Assembly: GCF_009687865.1 (NCBI RefSeq) | Contig: NZ_BLAE01000039.1 | Coordinates: forward strand, 41,221 to 105,220 | Reading direction: 5' to 3' | Origin: Acrocarpospora macrocephala | GTDB lineage: Bacteria; Actinomycetota; Actinomycetes; Streptosporangiales; Streptosporangiaceae | DNA: 64,000 nucleotides | Shown: one piece after another, positions 41,793 through 49,453 of the stretch | Position numbering within the stretch: position 1 is the stretch's first letter | Layout of the letters: the number at the start of each line of letters is the position of its first letter | Notes under the pieces: generated by a model | Databases searched by the model: none | Told to the model about the DNA's origin: nothing | What the model saw: only the letters and a program-made list of their open reading frames with translations | Position numbers and translations under genes: made by a program

Positions 41793-42748
41793 CGCAAGCG
41801 GCACCGCGATATGCCTGGCTCAACGGAAAGATCGTTCCCTGGGACGACTGCGTGCTGCACGGCCGTACCCAGGGGGCCTTCTGGGGGGCCAACGTTTTCG
41901 AGGGGATCCGGGCCTACCGGTGTTCCCAAGATCGGCAGCTCCACGTGTTCCGGCTCGACGACCACTTGGCCCGGCTCGGCCGCTCCATGAAGTCGGTCCG
42001 CATGGACATCGCCTACTCCGTGGCGGAGCTCCACGAAGCCTGTCTCGAACTGGTCCGGGCCAACGAGTTCCAGGAAGAGGTCCACCTGTGCGTCGTGGCC
42101 TACTTCGGGATGGGCCGAAACTTCGACCCGCTGTCCCACACCGGCGAGACAGGGGTGCACATCACCGCGGTCCCCATGCCGAGGTCAGAGGGCTACCGCA
42201 CCGGCGTGGCCGCGTGCGTGTCGTCGTGGCGCCGGATCAGTGACGACACGATGCCGCCGCGGATCAAAGCGGGGGCCAACTACCAGAACAGCCGCCTCGC
42301 GCACCAGGAGGCCGTCCGGAACGGCTTCGACACCACGCTCATCCTCAACCAGTGGGGCCGCATAGCCGAGGCCCCGGGCGCCAACGTGATCATGGTCAGG
42401 GACCGGAAGCTGGTCACCCCACCGGGCACCAGCGGCGTTCTCGAGGGCATCACCCTCGACTCGGTCCTGCGGCTCGCCCAGGACGAGGTGGGACTGACCA
42501 TCGAGAAGCGCGACATCGACCGGACCGAGGCGTACGTCGCCGACGAGCTGTTCCTCTGCGGCACCCTCGCGGAGATCCTCCCGGTCGTCACGCTCGACCG
42601 GCTGGTGATCGGGACGGGCGTCCCTGGCCCGATCACCCGGCACCTGCAGCACCTCTACGAGCGGGCGGTCCGGGCCGCCGGCGTCGACTACCGCGACTGG
42701 GTGACCACGATCAGCGTGCGGCCGCAGATCGCCGTGGCCGGCACATGA
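41789..42748 (+). CDS. Class IV aminotransferase (branched-chain aminotransferase-like)
   Basis: PLP aminotransferase of 319 aa, fold type IV. The N-terminal GAFWGANVFEGIRAY is the family signature, the PLP lysine is in PRIKAGANYQNSRLA, and GTSGVLEGITLDSVLRLA binds cofactor phosphate. Strong AAGGAGG precedes ATG 41789, which overlaps the previous stop. A housekeeping branched-chain role is possible, but within this operon it may transaminate kynurenine (giving quinoline acids after cyclisation) or make an unusual amino acid. That role is inference. Confidence 0.88.
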   Translation: MTQAAPRYAWLNGKIVPWDDCVLHGRTQGAFWGANVFEGIRAYRCSQDRQLHVFRLDDHLARLGRSMKSVRMDIAYSVAELHEACLELVRANEFQEEVHLCVVAYFGMGRNFDPLSHTGETGVHITAVPMPRSEGYRTGVAACVSSWRRISDDTMPPRIKAGANYQNSRLAHQEAVRNGFDTTLILNQWGRIAEAPGANVIMVRDRKLVTPPGTSGVLEGITLDSVLRLAQDEVGLTIEKRDIDRTEAYVADELFLCGTLAEILPVVTLDRLVIGTGVPGPITRHLQHLYERAVRAAGVDYRDWVTTISVRPQIAVAGT

Positions 42749-43527
42749 GCGTTCACCCGCCGGTGCTGCCCGGCCTCGTCGCCGGGCTCCGCACGGGAGC
42801 GGTGCGGGTCATCGACCTCACCGCTCCCCTGTCGGAGGACACCCCGGTCATCAGCCTGCCGCCGGACCGGGGACAGCCCTGGCCGTTCGAACGGCGGCTG
42901 ATCAGCAAGTACGACGCCGGCGGGCCGACGGTGTACTGGAACAACATCCGCCTGTCCGAGCACACCGGAACCCACTTCGACGCCCCGGTGCACTGGCTGC
43001 CCGGAAAGGATCTCGACGATGTCTCCCAGGTCCCCGCGGCGCGACTCGTGGCCCCCGCCGCGGTCCTCGACTTCTCCGCCGAGGCCACCGCCGACCCGGA
43101 CTTCCTGCTCCGGCGCGAACACGTCGAGGCCTGGCAGGCCCGGCACGGCCCGCTCCCCGAACACGGGTGGCTGCTGTACCGGACCGGCTGGGACGCCCGG
43201 CTGGCGAACCCGGACAGGTTCCTCAACGACGGACACACCCCCGGGGTGGATCCGAAGTGCGCGCGCTGGCTCGCCGAGGAGACGAGCGTGCTGGGCATCG
43301 GCGCGGAAACGGTGGGCACCGACGCGGGCCAGGCGGCGACCTTCGCCGACCAGCCGTACCCGTGCCACTGGTATTTCCAGGGCGCTGGCAAGTACGGCCT
43401 GACCCAGCTGAGGAATCTGGCGCTGCTCCCACCGCAGGGCGCCGTCGTGATCGCCGGGCCGTTGCCGATAGTCGGCGGATCCGGCAGCCCCGCCAGAGTG
43501 CTCGCACTCGTCGAACAGTCAGCTTGA
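42745..43527 (+). CDS. kynB: Cyclase-family metal hydrolase, kynurenine formamidase-like
   Basis: Hydrolase of 260 aa with the cyclase/KynB signature HTGTHFDAPVHWLPG (HxGTHxDxPxH metal site) and VRVIDLTAPLSEDTPV at the N-terminus. KynB removes formate from N-formylkynurenine, the product of TDO, so its presence in the same operon gives a complete tryptophan-to-kynurenine route. The ATG overlaps the aminotransferase stop. Confidence 0.85.
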   Translation: MSVHPPVLPGLVAGLRTGAVRVIDLTAPLSEDTPVISLPPDRGQPWPFERRLISKYDAGGPTVYWNNIRLSEHTGTHFDAPVHWLPGKDLDDVSQVPAARLVAPAAVLDFSAEATADPDFLLRREHVEAWQARHGPLPEHGWLLYRTGWDARLANPDRFLNDGHTPGVDPKCARWLAEETSVLGIGAETVGTDAGQAATFADQPYPCHWYFQGAGKYGLTQLRNLALLPPQGAVVIAGPLPIVGGSGSPARVLALVEQSA

Positions 43528-43539
43528 GAGGAGCTCCAC

Positions 43540-44739
43540 ATGGACACCACAGCTGGGCTACGGACGGCTTCGTTCCGCGCCATCGTGGTGAGCACGGGAA
43601 CGTCCACCGCGGGAATCGTGCTGAACACCGTCGCGGTGCTGAGCTACGCCTACGGCATCACCCGGCAGGCGATCCCGCTGGGCATCGTGATCATGGCGGG
43701 GCTGCTGCCGATGGCCGTGGTCATGCCGTTCGTCGGCGGCTGGCTGCGGGCCGGAACCGAACGGCGCACCGTCCTGGTCGCCGTGCTGGCGCAGGCCGTC
43801 GGCGCGGCCGTGATGGCAGGGCTGGCGTCGACGACGCTGCTCCCCGCGATGTACGCGATGGTCGCCGTCATGGGGGTCCTGGCCATCGTGACCCGGGTGG
43901 CGTTGTTGTGCCTGCTGCCGCAGACCGTGCCCGCCGAACTCCTGACCGGCGCCAACCTGCGATTCCAGGTGGCGTCCCAGATCGGCGCGGCGGCGGGCTC
44001 GGCGGCGCTGGTGGTCTTCGGTGAGACGGCGCCCTGGGTGCTGTTCACCGTCAACGTGATCACCTTCCTGATCCAGGCGGCCATCCTGCAGCGCGCCCTG
44101 CCGAAGGCGTCCGGCGCGCTGCCGGCGCGCGACCCGGCGCAACTCGACCCCGCCGCCCCGCTGCCGAACTGGCGGCGCGTGCTGCTGCTGGTCCTGCTAC
44201 CGGCGGGCTTCTGCGCGATGAGCCTGCTCAACCTGGTCATCCCGTTGATCGCCCTGGACCGGCTGCAGGACGGCCAGCGCGCCCTGGGAGCCGCCGGAGT
44301 CGTCTTCCCGGCCGTCGCCATCGCCGCGGGGATCCTGCTGCGCCGCAGGGCGCGGCTGCACATGGGGGCCACGGTGGCCATACTCGCCGCCGGGTTCGCC
44401 GTGCTGGCTCTGGCCGACCGCATGGCGCTGCTTCTGGTCGGCGTCGGCGTCATCGGCGCGGGAGTCGTGCTGAGCAACTCCTCGACCCAGGTGTGGGCCC
44501 AGTCGGTCGCGTCCCGGGAGGTGCTGCACCGCTGGCAGTCCTGGGCCGTCGCCTTCGGGGGAGCGCTGACCACGCTGGCGGTCCTCGGTGTGAGCTACGG
44601 CTACGCCGCGGGTCACCAGGTGATTTCCCTGAGCGTCGTCGCGGCGGTCTTCGTGTTGATGACCGTGTTCGCGACGGTGGAGGAAAGGAGACGGCATGGA
44701 ACTGACCGAAGTACACGGCATGCGGTTCGCGTTGGCTGA
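43540..44739 (+). CDS. MFS transporter, probable exporter of the cluster product
   Basis: Membrane protein of 399 aa with about 12 hydrophobic segments and the organisation of MFS_3-type exporters. The loop after helix 2 (GGWLRAGTERRTVLVAVLAQ) replaces the usual GxLaDrxGRR motif. AGAGGAG precedes ATG 43540. It is located between kynB and the acyltransferase gene, with which it overlaps by 44 bp, an unusually long overlap. Export or self-resistance for the pathway product is the likely role. Confidence 0.85.
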   Translation: MDTTAGLRTASFRAIVVSTGTSTAGIVLNTVAVLSYAYGITRQAIPLGIVIMAGLLPMAVVMPFVGGWLRAGTERRTVLVAVLAQAVGAAVMAGLASTTLLPAMYAMVAVMGVLAIVTRVALLCLLPQTVPAELLTGANLRFQVASQIGAAAGSAALVVFGETAPWVLFTVNVITFLIQAAILQRALPKASGALPARDPAQLDPAAPLPNWRRVLLLVLLPAGFCAMSLLNLVIPLIALDRLQDGQRALGAAGVVFPAVAIAAGILLRRRARLHMGATVAILAAGFAVLALADRMALLLVGVGVIGAGVVLSNSSTQVWAQSVASREVLHRWQSWAVAFGGALTTLAVLGVSYGYAAGHQVISLSVVAAVFVLMTVFATVEERRRHGTDRSTRHAVRVG

Positions 44740-45634
44740 CCTCGACGAGGCCGTGCGAACAGCGTGGTCCCCCTACCGCGACCGCGTGGACGTGGTGCGG
44801 GTGGAGAACCCGGCGAGCGAGCGCTGGCCCGAGCTACGCGCCGCGGGTTTCGTGCCCAAACCGATGTGGGTGATGTGGGTCGCCGATCCACTCGGCAGCG
44901 AGGACGAGTACCTCGCGGGCCTTGCCACCCAGGAGCGGTCCAACATCCGCAGGGCGAAGCGCAAGCTGGACGCCAACGGGCTGAAGGTCTCCATCCGCGA
45001 TATCGACCCGGCGCTGTACGACGTGTTCCTGCGGCTCTACGAGGACCGTATTGCCGAGATGCGCCACGGCTGGGCGGTCGCCACCGAGCAGCGCGAGCTG
45101 ATCCTCTCCGATGCGGCCAACCACTTCGCGGTGTGCGTACACCAGGACGCCGAGCTGGTCGGATGCTGCGTCGCGCGGCTGGATAAGGACAAGGACATGG
45201 TGCGCATCCGGTTCTCCGCGGTCGACGTCCCCGGCCGCGAGGCAAGCCTGGCCCGGGCCTTCTTCATGGCCGTCATCCAGGTGGCGCGCGAGATCGGGCA
45301 CGGCTCGGTCAGCCTTGGCTCGGATCCCAACCTCTACGGGCACATCGCCAAGCCCGGGCTGCTCGGATTCAAGAGCCGCCTCGGATTCGGGGCGCACCCC
45401 TCGCACCACCTGGACCCCCTGATCGGCAACGACCAGGCGGACCTGGTGCTGGGGCTGAGCCGGCTGGGCGACCCCGCCATCGTGCTCGGCTACGCCGACG
45501 AGGTCCCGACCGATCGCCTCCGGCTCGAGGCGTTCAGCGAGGTCGAGGACATCGACCTGCGCGAGTACCGGGCGAAATTCCTGCACGGAGAACACACCCA
45601 CGTACTCCCTTCCTACGTCTCGACCTCGCTGTGA
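44696..45634 (+). CDS. FemAB/BioF2-like GNAT-fold acyltransferase
   Basis: Protein of 312 aa with a GNAT-like fold of the Acetyltransf_6/FemAB kind. ATQERSNIRRAKRKLDANGL, LVGCCVARLDKDKDMVRIRF and ARAFFMAVIQVAREIGHGSVS are its best blocks. FemAB relatives use aminoacyl-tRNA, others acyl-CoA; which applies here cannot be seen. AAAGGAGA lies 6 nt before ATG 44696, inside the transporter gene. The stop overlaps the DAHP synthase start (GTGA). In a locus with two ATP-grasp ligases and a peptide gene, amino-acyl transfer is an attractive idea. Confidence 0.7.
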   Translation: MELTEVHGMRFALADLDEAVRTAWSPYRDRVDVVRVENPASERWPELRAAGFVPKPMWVMWVADPLGSEDEYLAGLATQERSNIRRAKRKLDANGLKVSIRDIDPALYDVFLRLYEDRIAEMRHGWAVATEQRELILSDAANHFAVCVHQDAELVGCCVARLDKDKDMVRIRFSAVDVPGREASLARAFFMAVIQVAREIGHGSVSLGSDPNLYGHIAKPGLLGFKSRLGFGAHPSHHLDPLIGNDQADLVLGLSRLGDPAIVLGYADEVPTDRLRLEAFSEVEDIDLREYRAKFLHGEHTHVLPSYVSTSL

Positions 45635-46986
45635 GCACCGCGACCCCCACCCTGTGCGAGCGGCCGGTGGACACCTGGCGCGGGATGCCCGCCGCCCAGC
45701 AGCCGCAGTGGCCGGAAAGCAGGGCGTTGTCGGCGGCCACGGGAGACCTCAGGAGGTCGCCGCCCCTGGTGATCGCCTCCGAGTGTGACCTGCTCAGGCA
45801 GCGCCTGGCCGCGGTCGCCCGGGGCGAGGCGTTCCTGCTGCAGGGCGGCGACTGCGCGGAGACCTTCGACACGGTGACGACGGCCACGATCCGCACCAAG
45901 CTCACGATCCTGCTGCAGATGGCGGTGGTGCTCACCTACGCCGCCTCGATGCCCGTGGTCAAGGTGGGCCGGATCGCCGGGCAGTACGCCAAGCCCCGGT
46001 CCAAGCCGACCGAGACCCGGTCCGGGATCACCTTGCCCGCCTATCGGGGGGACGGAGTCAACGGCCTCCCCTTCACCGCCCTGGCGCGGACGCCCGACCC
46101 GCGACGGCTGGTGCGGATGTACCAGGCGTCGGCGATCACGCTCAACCTGCTCAGGGCGCTCACCACGGGCGGCTACGCCGACCTGCACAAGGTGCACGCC
46201 TGGAACCAGGACTTCGTCGCCGCCTCGCCGGCCGGCAAGCGCTACGAGACGCTGGCCGGGGAGATCGACCGGGCGCTGGCCTTCATGAACGCCTGCGGAG
46301 TGGACCCGCGCGAGTTGCACCGAGTGGAGTTCTTCACCAGCCACGAGGGACTGGTCCTCGACTACGAGGCGGCGCTGACCCGCGTCGACTCCTGGACCGG
46401 CCTGCCGTACGCCACGTCCGGCCATCTGCTGTGGATCGGCGAGCGCACCCGGGACCTGGACGGGGCCCACGTGGAGTACTTCTCCCGGATCCGCAACCCG
46501 ATCGCGGTCAAGCTTGGGCCGACCGTCACGGCGGACACCGCGCTGGCTCTGATCGACAAGCTGGATCCGGCCCGGGAGCCCGGCCGCCTCACCTTCATCA
46601 TCCGTATGGGCGCCGACCTGGTCCGCGAGAAGCTGCCCGATCTGGTACGGCGGGTCACCGACTCGGGGGCGCTGATCACCTGGGTGTGCGATCCGATGCA
46701 CGCGAACACCTTCGCGGCGCCGTCCGGTCACAAGACCCGCCGCCTCGGCGCGGTGCTCGACGAGGTCAGGGGGTTCTTCGAGGTGCACAGAGCGCTCGGC
46801 ACGCACCCCGGCGGCATCCATGTCGAGCTGACCGGCGACGACGTGACCGAGTGCGTCGGCGGGAGCACCGAAATCGCCTTCGACGATCTCGGCTCCCGGT
46901 ACGAGTCGGCCTGCGACCCCCGGCTCAACCGCAGCCAGTCACTCGACCTGGCCTTCCTGGTCGCCGAGATGCTCCGGGAGAGGTGA
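45631..46986 (+). CDS. 3-deoxy-7-phosphoheptulonate synthase, class II (plant type)
   Basis: DAHP synthase of 451 aa, first enzyme of the shikimate pathway, condensing phosphoenolpyruvate and erythrose 4-phosphate. Class II signatures are FLLQGGDCAETFD, PVVKVGRIAGQYAKPRS, ITWVCDPMHANTF and GGIHVELTGDDVTECVGGS. Cluster-borne copies of this class commonly boost aromatic precursor supply, here presumably for tryptophan. The GTG start overlaps the acyltransferase stop, and its own stop overlaps the small peptide start. Confidence 0.96.
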   Translation: MSTATPTLCERPVDTWRGMPAAQQPQWPESRALSAATGDLRRSPPLVIASECDLLRQRLAAVARGEAFLLQGGDCAETFDTVTTATIRTKLTILLQMAVVLTYAASMPVVKVGRIAGQYAKPRSKPTETRSGITLPAYRGDGVNGLPFTALARTPDPRRLVRMYQASAITLNLLRALTTGGYADLHKVHAWNQDFVAASPAGKRYETLAGEIDRALAFMNACGVDPRELHRVEFFTSHEGLVLDYEAALTRVDSWTGLPYATSGHLLWIGERTRDLDGAHVEYFSRIRNPIAVKLGPTVTADTALALIDKLDPAREPGRLTFIIRMGADLVREKLPDLVRRVTDSGALITWVCDPMHANTFAAPSGHKTRRLGAVLDEVRGFFEVHRALGTHPGGIHVELTGDDVTECVGGSTEIAFDDLGSRYESACDPRLNRSQSLDLAFLVAEMLRER

Positions 46987-47084
46987 AGAAGATGAAACGG
47001 ATACTGATCGTGAAGCGCCGCGGGCGGCAGGAACGGCGCCAGCACGACCTGCGCACCCCGTCCGGGAGGGTGCTCCCTTACTAA
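46983..47084 (+). CDS. 33-codon basic peptide, candidate ribosomal substrate or scaffold
   Basis: A 33-aa peptide (31 if ATG 46992 is used) begins MKKMKRILIV and ends PSGRVLPY, with many Arg/Lys and only two acidic residues. GTG 46983 overlaps the DAHP synthase stop as GTGA, the same coupling used throughout the operon, and GGAGAGG lies 8 nt before ATG 46992. The gene ends 4 bp into the convergent oxidoreductase gene. It has no signal peptide or Cys. Because ATP-grasp ligases in pathways such as pheganomycin act on a ribosomal peptide, it may be a precursor or carrier; this is inference. It could also be spurious. Confidence 0.55.
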   Translation: MKKMKRILIVKRRGRQERRQHDLRTPSGRVLPY

Positions 47085-47953
47085 GCGGCCCGGACCATGG
47101 GAACGATCTCCCGCGCCAGCCGCTCTGCCTGCCCCACCGGGTCCGGCCCGACCGTCATGAAGTTCATGGCGGTGAAGCCGAGCTTGCAGAAGGTGAGCAG
47201 CCGCTCCACCACTTCGTCCGCGGCGCCCGACACGACGTCCGGATCGGGGTCGGGAGCCCCGCCCACCTGGATCGAGATGTTGAGGGCGCAGGTGACCTGG
47301 CCGGGGTCGCGGCCCGCCGCCTCCGCCGCCGACAGGACCCGGTCGCGCATCTGCGCGATCTGGTCCGGCGGTGCGAAGCCCAGCGACGGGATCCACCCGT
47401 CGGCCAGCCGCCCGGTCAGGGCCAGGGCCCGGTTGCCGAACGTGCCCAGCCAGATCGGGATGTGGTGCTCCGGCTTCGGCTCCAGGTCGGCTTCCTCAGT
47501 GCGGTGAATACGGCCCTCGTAGCTGAAGCGCTGTTGCGACCACAGGCCGCGGGTGACGAGGATCGCCTCCTCCAGCCCGTCGATCTTGTCTCGTGGCGAA
47601 GACGGCACTCTCAGTCCGAAGGCGCGGAACTCGTCATCCGAGTAACCCCCGCCCAGCCCGAGGATCAACCTGCCACCCGACAGCCGGTCGAGCGACTCGG
47701 CCATCTTCGCCACCATCGCGGGTGGCCGGTACGGAACACCGAGCACACGGGTGGCGACGCGAATGCGCGAGGTCGCCGCCGCGATCCACGACAACATCGT
47801 CCATGTCTCGAATGTTGGATTGGGACCACAGGGGTGGTCGGAAGCCGAGACGAAGTCGAAACCCAACTCCTCGGCCCTTCTGGAATCGGCCACTGGGTCG
47901 GCGCCGGGCGCCGCCGAGGTCGAGACGTTGAGCCCGAATTGCAATGCATTCAT
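47081..47953 (-). CDS. LLM-class (luciferase-like) F420- or FMN-dependent oxidoreductase
   Basis: TIM-barrel flavin/F420 oxidoreductase of 290 aa. FGLNVSTSAAPGADPVADSR at the N-terminus, ASDHPCGPNPTFETWTMLSW, and GRLILGLGGGYSDDEFRAFG are typical. HHIPIWLGTFGNRALALTGR is the later phosphate-binding block. AAGGACAAGGGC precedes ATG 47953. It lies convergent to the operon end and divergent from the methyltransferase, and may belong to the same pathway as a reduction or oxygenation step. Cofactor choice is not decidable by eye. Confidence 0.85.
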   Translation of the reverse strand: MNALQFGLNVSTSAAPGADPVADSRRAEELGFDFVSASDHPCGPNPTFETWTMLSWIAAATSRIRVATRVLGVPYRPPAMVAKMAESLDRLSGGRLILGLGGGYSDDEFRAFGLRVPSSPRDKIDGLEEAILVTRGLWSQQRFSYEGRIHRTEEADLEPKPEHHIPIWLGTFGNRALALTGRLADGWIPSLGFAPPDQIAQMRDRVLSAAEAAGRDPGQVTCALNISIQVGGAPDPDPDVVSGAADEVVERLLTFCKLGFTAMNFMTVGPDPVGQAERLAREIVPMVRAA

Positions 47954-48044
47954 GCCCTTGTCCTTCCATGCGTTGCCGCCTTGCCATCATGTCAGGTCAT
48001 CCCGACGTCCGACACTAATGATCATTTCGATCGAGGAGACAACC

Positions 48045-48755
48045 GTGAACACCCGCAGTCTCGCAAGGGCGCAGGCCCTGCTCCGCAAGCACGTCGAGGA
48101 CCCGGCGCGCCCGGCCGAGTTCAACCTGCTCGGCCGTGACTGGGAGCTGATGGACGGAGTGTTCGCGCCGACCTACACGCCGGTGACCGAGCTGTTCACC
48201 ACCTGGATTCCGTATCCCAGCGGCGGGACGTTCCTCGAGATGGGCTGCGGCGCCGGGGTGACGGCCGTGGTCGCGGCGCAGTCGGGCTGTCCGCGCGTGA
48301 CCGCCCTCGACATCTGCGCGGCGGCCGTGGAGAACACCCGGCGCAACGCCGCACGCCATGGGGTCGGCGACCGTCTGCGCGTGCTGCGCAGTGACATGTT
48401 CGACGCGCTCGGGCCGGAAGAACGTTTTGACATGATCTTCTGGAACTCCAACTTCGTGGAGGCTCCCGAGGGTTTCGTGAACGAGACCGAACTTCACCAC
48501 GCCCTCTTCGATCCGCAGTACCAGGCCCATCGCAGGTTCCTGGAACAGGCCCCGCGCCATCTGACCGAAGACGGCCGCCTGCTCCTTGGTTTCTCAGATC
48601 TGGGCAGTTCCTCCCTACTGCGGAGCATGTGCGACGAGGCCCACCTGTCGGTCACCCTGCTGCGCGCGGAGAAGCGCACTCTCGAAGAGACGATCGAGTT
48701 CCAGTTACTGGAACTCCGGGCAAGACGTCACGGGCGGTGGGTCATGACGCGGTAG
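48045..48755 (+). CDS. SAM-dependent methyltransferase with HemK-like motif
   Basis: Methyltransferase of 236 aa. Motif I is FLEMGCGAGVTAVVAAQSG, followed by VTALDICAAAVENTRRNAAR. The motif IV position reads FDMIFWNSNF, in place of the NPPY found in HemK/PrmC-type enzymes. GTG 48045 follows GAGGAGA at 7 nt; ATG 48018 is an alternative. C- or N-methylation of a kynurenine-type intermediate would parallel the 4-methyl-3-hydroxyanthranilate routes, but membership in the cluster is inferred only from position. Its 3' end overlaps the convergent ABC permease gene by 28 bp. Confidence 0.83.
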   Translation: MNTRSLARAQALLRKHVEDPARPAEFNLLGRDWELMDGVFAPTYTPVTELFTTWIPYPSGGTFLEMGCGAGVTAVVAAQSGCPRVTALDICAAAVENTRRNAARHGVGDRLRVLRSDMFDALGPEERFDMIFWNSNFVEAPEGFVNETELHHALFDPQYQAHRRFLEQAPRHLTEDGRLLLGFSDLGSSSLLRSMCDEAHLSVTLLRAEKRTLEETIEFQLLELRARRHGRWVMTR

Positions 48756-49453
48756 GTGATGGCCAGGCCGACTACGCACCAGGCTGTCAGTATCGCGAAC
48801 GGTGCTGTCGAGACTCCGGTTGCCGGGATCTGTAGCGTTTCGCGGATTGCCTGGGCCATGGAGGCGAACGGTAGCCAGTCGTGGGTTTCGGCGAGCCAGT
48901 GGGGGAGGCGGTCGGCTGGGAAGTTGATCGGGGCGAACATCAGGGCCACGAAGAAGATGAGTTGGCTTATCGCGCCCGCGACTTCTGGTTTGGCCGCGTA
49001 GGCGACCGCGTAGCCGATGGCCACCGAGCAGATCGCGACCAGGAGCATGGCCGGTGCGGCCAGCCAGCTGATGCGCAGGTCGAGGTCGAAGCGCAGGACC
49101 GCGACGCCCAGGGCCGCGGCCAGGCCGGGCAGGGCCAGGGCCACCCAGACGGTGGCGTCGGCGGCGAGCATGGCCAACCGGGGCACCGGCATGGAGCGCT
49201 GGTAGTCGAAGATGCCGGTGAGCTTGGCCTGGGCCACCAGTTGCGGCGCTGCCACCATGCCGACGGTGATCAGTCCGAGGGTGAGGGCCCCGGTGGACAG
49301 GTAGAAGCCGGTGGTCTGGTCGGCGTCCGGGAGCAGGAACGAGAAGCCGATTACCACGCCGACGCTGAGTAGGGTCTGCAGTACCAACAGCAGGGGCAGC
49401 ATGCCACGCAGCCGCAGCAGGTTCCACCGCAACAGGAGTCCGTAGCTACGCAA
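48728..49453 (-). CDS. ABC-2 type exporter permease
   Basis: Membrane protein of 241 aa with about six helices (for example GVVIGFSFLLP, ALTLGLITVGMVAAPQLVAQ, VAGAISQLIFFVALMFAPIN), the usual ABC-2 permease layout. TTG 49453 has GGAGGAGGGG 6 nt upstream and overlaps the ATPase stop; a GTG at 49474 is an alternative. It forms an exporter with the ATPase gene. Because it abuts the biosynthetic region it could also serve product export. Confidence 0.85.
   Translation of the reverse strand: MRSYGLLLRWNLLRLRGMLPLLLVLQTLLSVGVVIGFSFLLPDADQTTGFYLSTGALTLGLITVGMVAAPQLVAQAKLTGIFDYQRSMPVPRLAMLAADATVWVALALPGLAAALGVAVLRFDLDLRISWLAAPAMLLVAICSVAIGYAVAYAAKPEVAGAISQLIFFVALMFAPINFPADRLPHWLAETHDWLPFASMAQAIRETLQIPATGVSTAPFAILTAWCVVGLAITYRVMTHRP

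Noticed and set aside
46983-47953. Mycofactocin-like or other radical-SAM RiPP
   Set aside because: No radical SAM CxxxCxxC protein or peptide-recognition partner is found near the peptide.
33036-48755. Actinomycin, pyrrolobenzodiazepine or quinoxaline cluster
   Set aside because: Kynurenine enzymes are shared, but no NRPS gene, stand-alone adenylation enzyme or carrier protein is present in the window.
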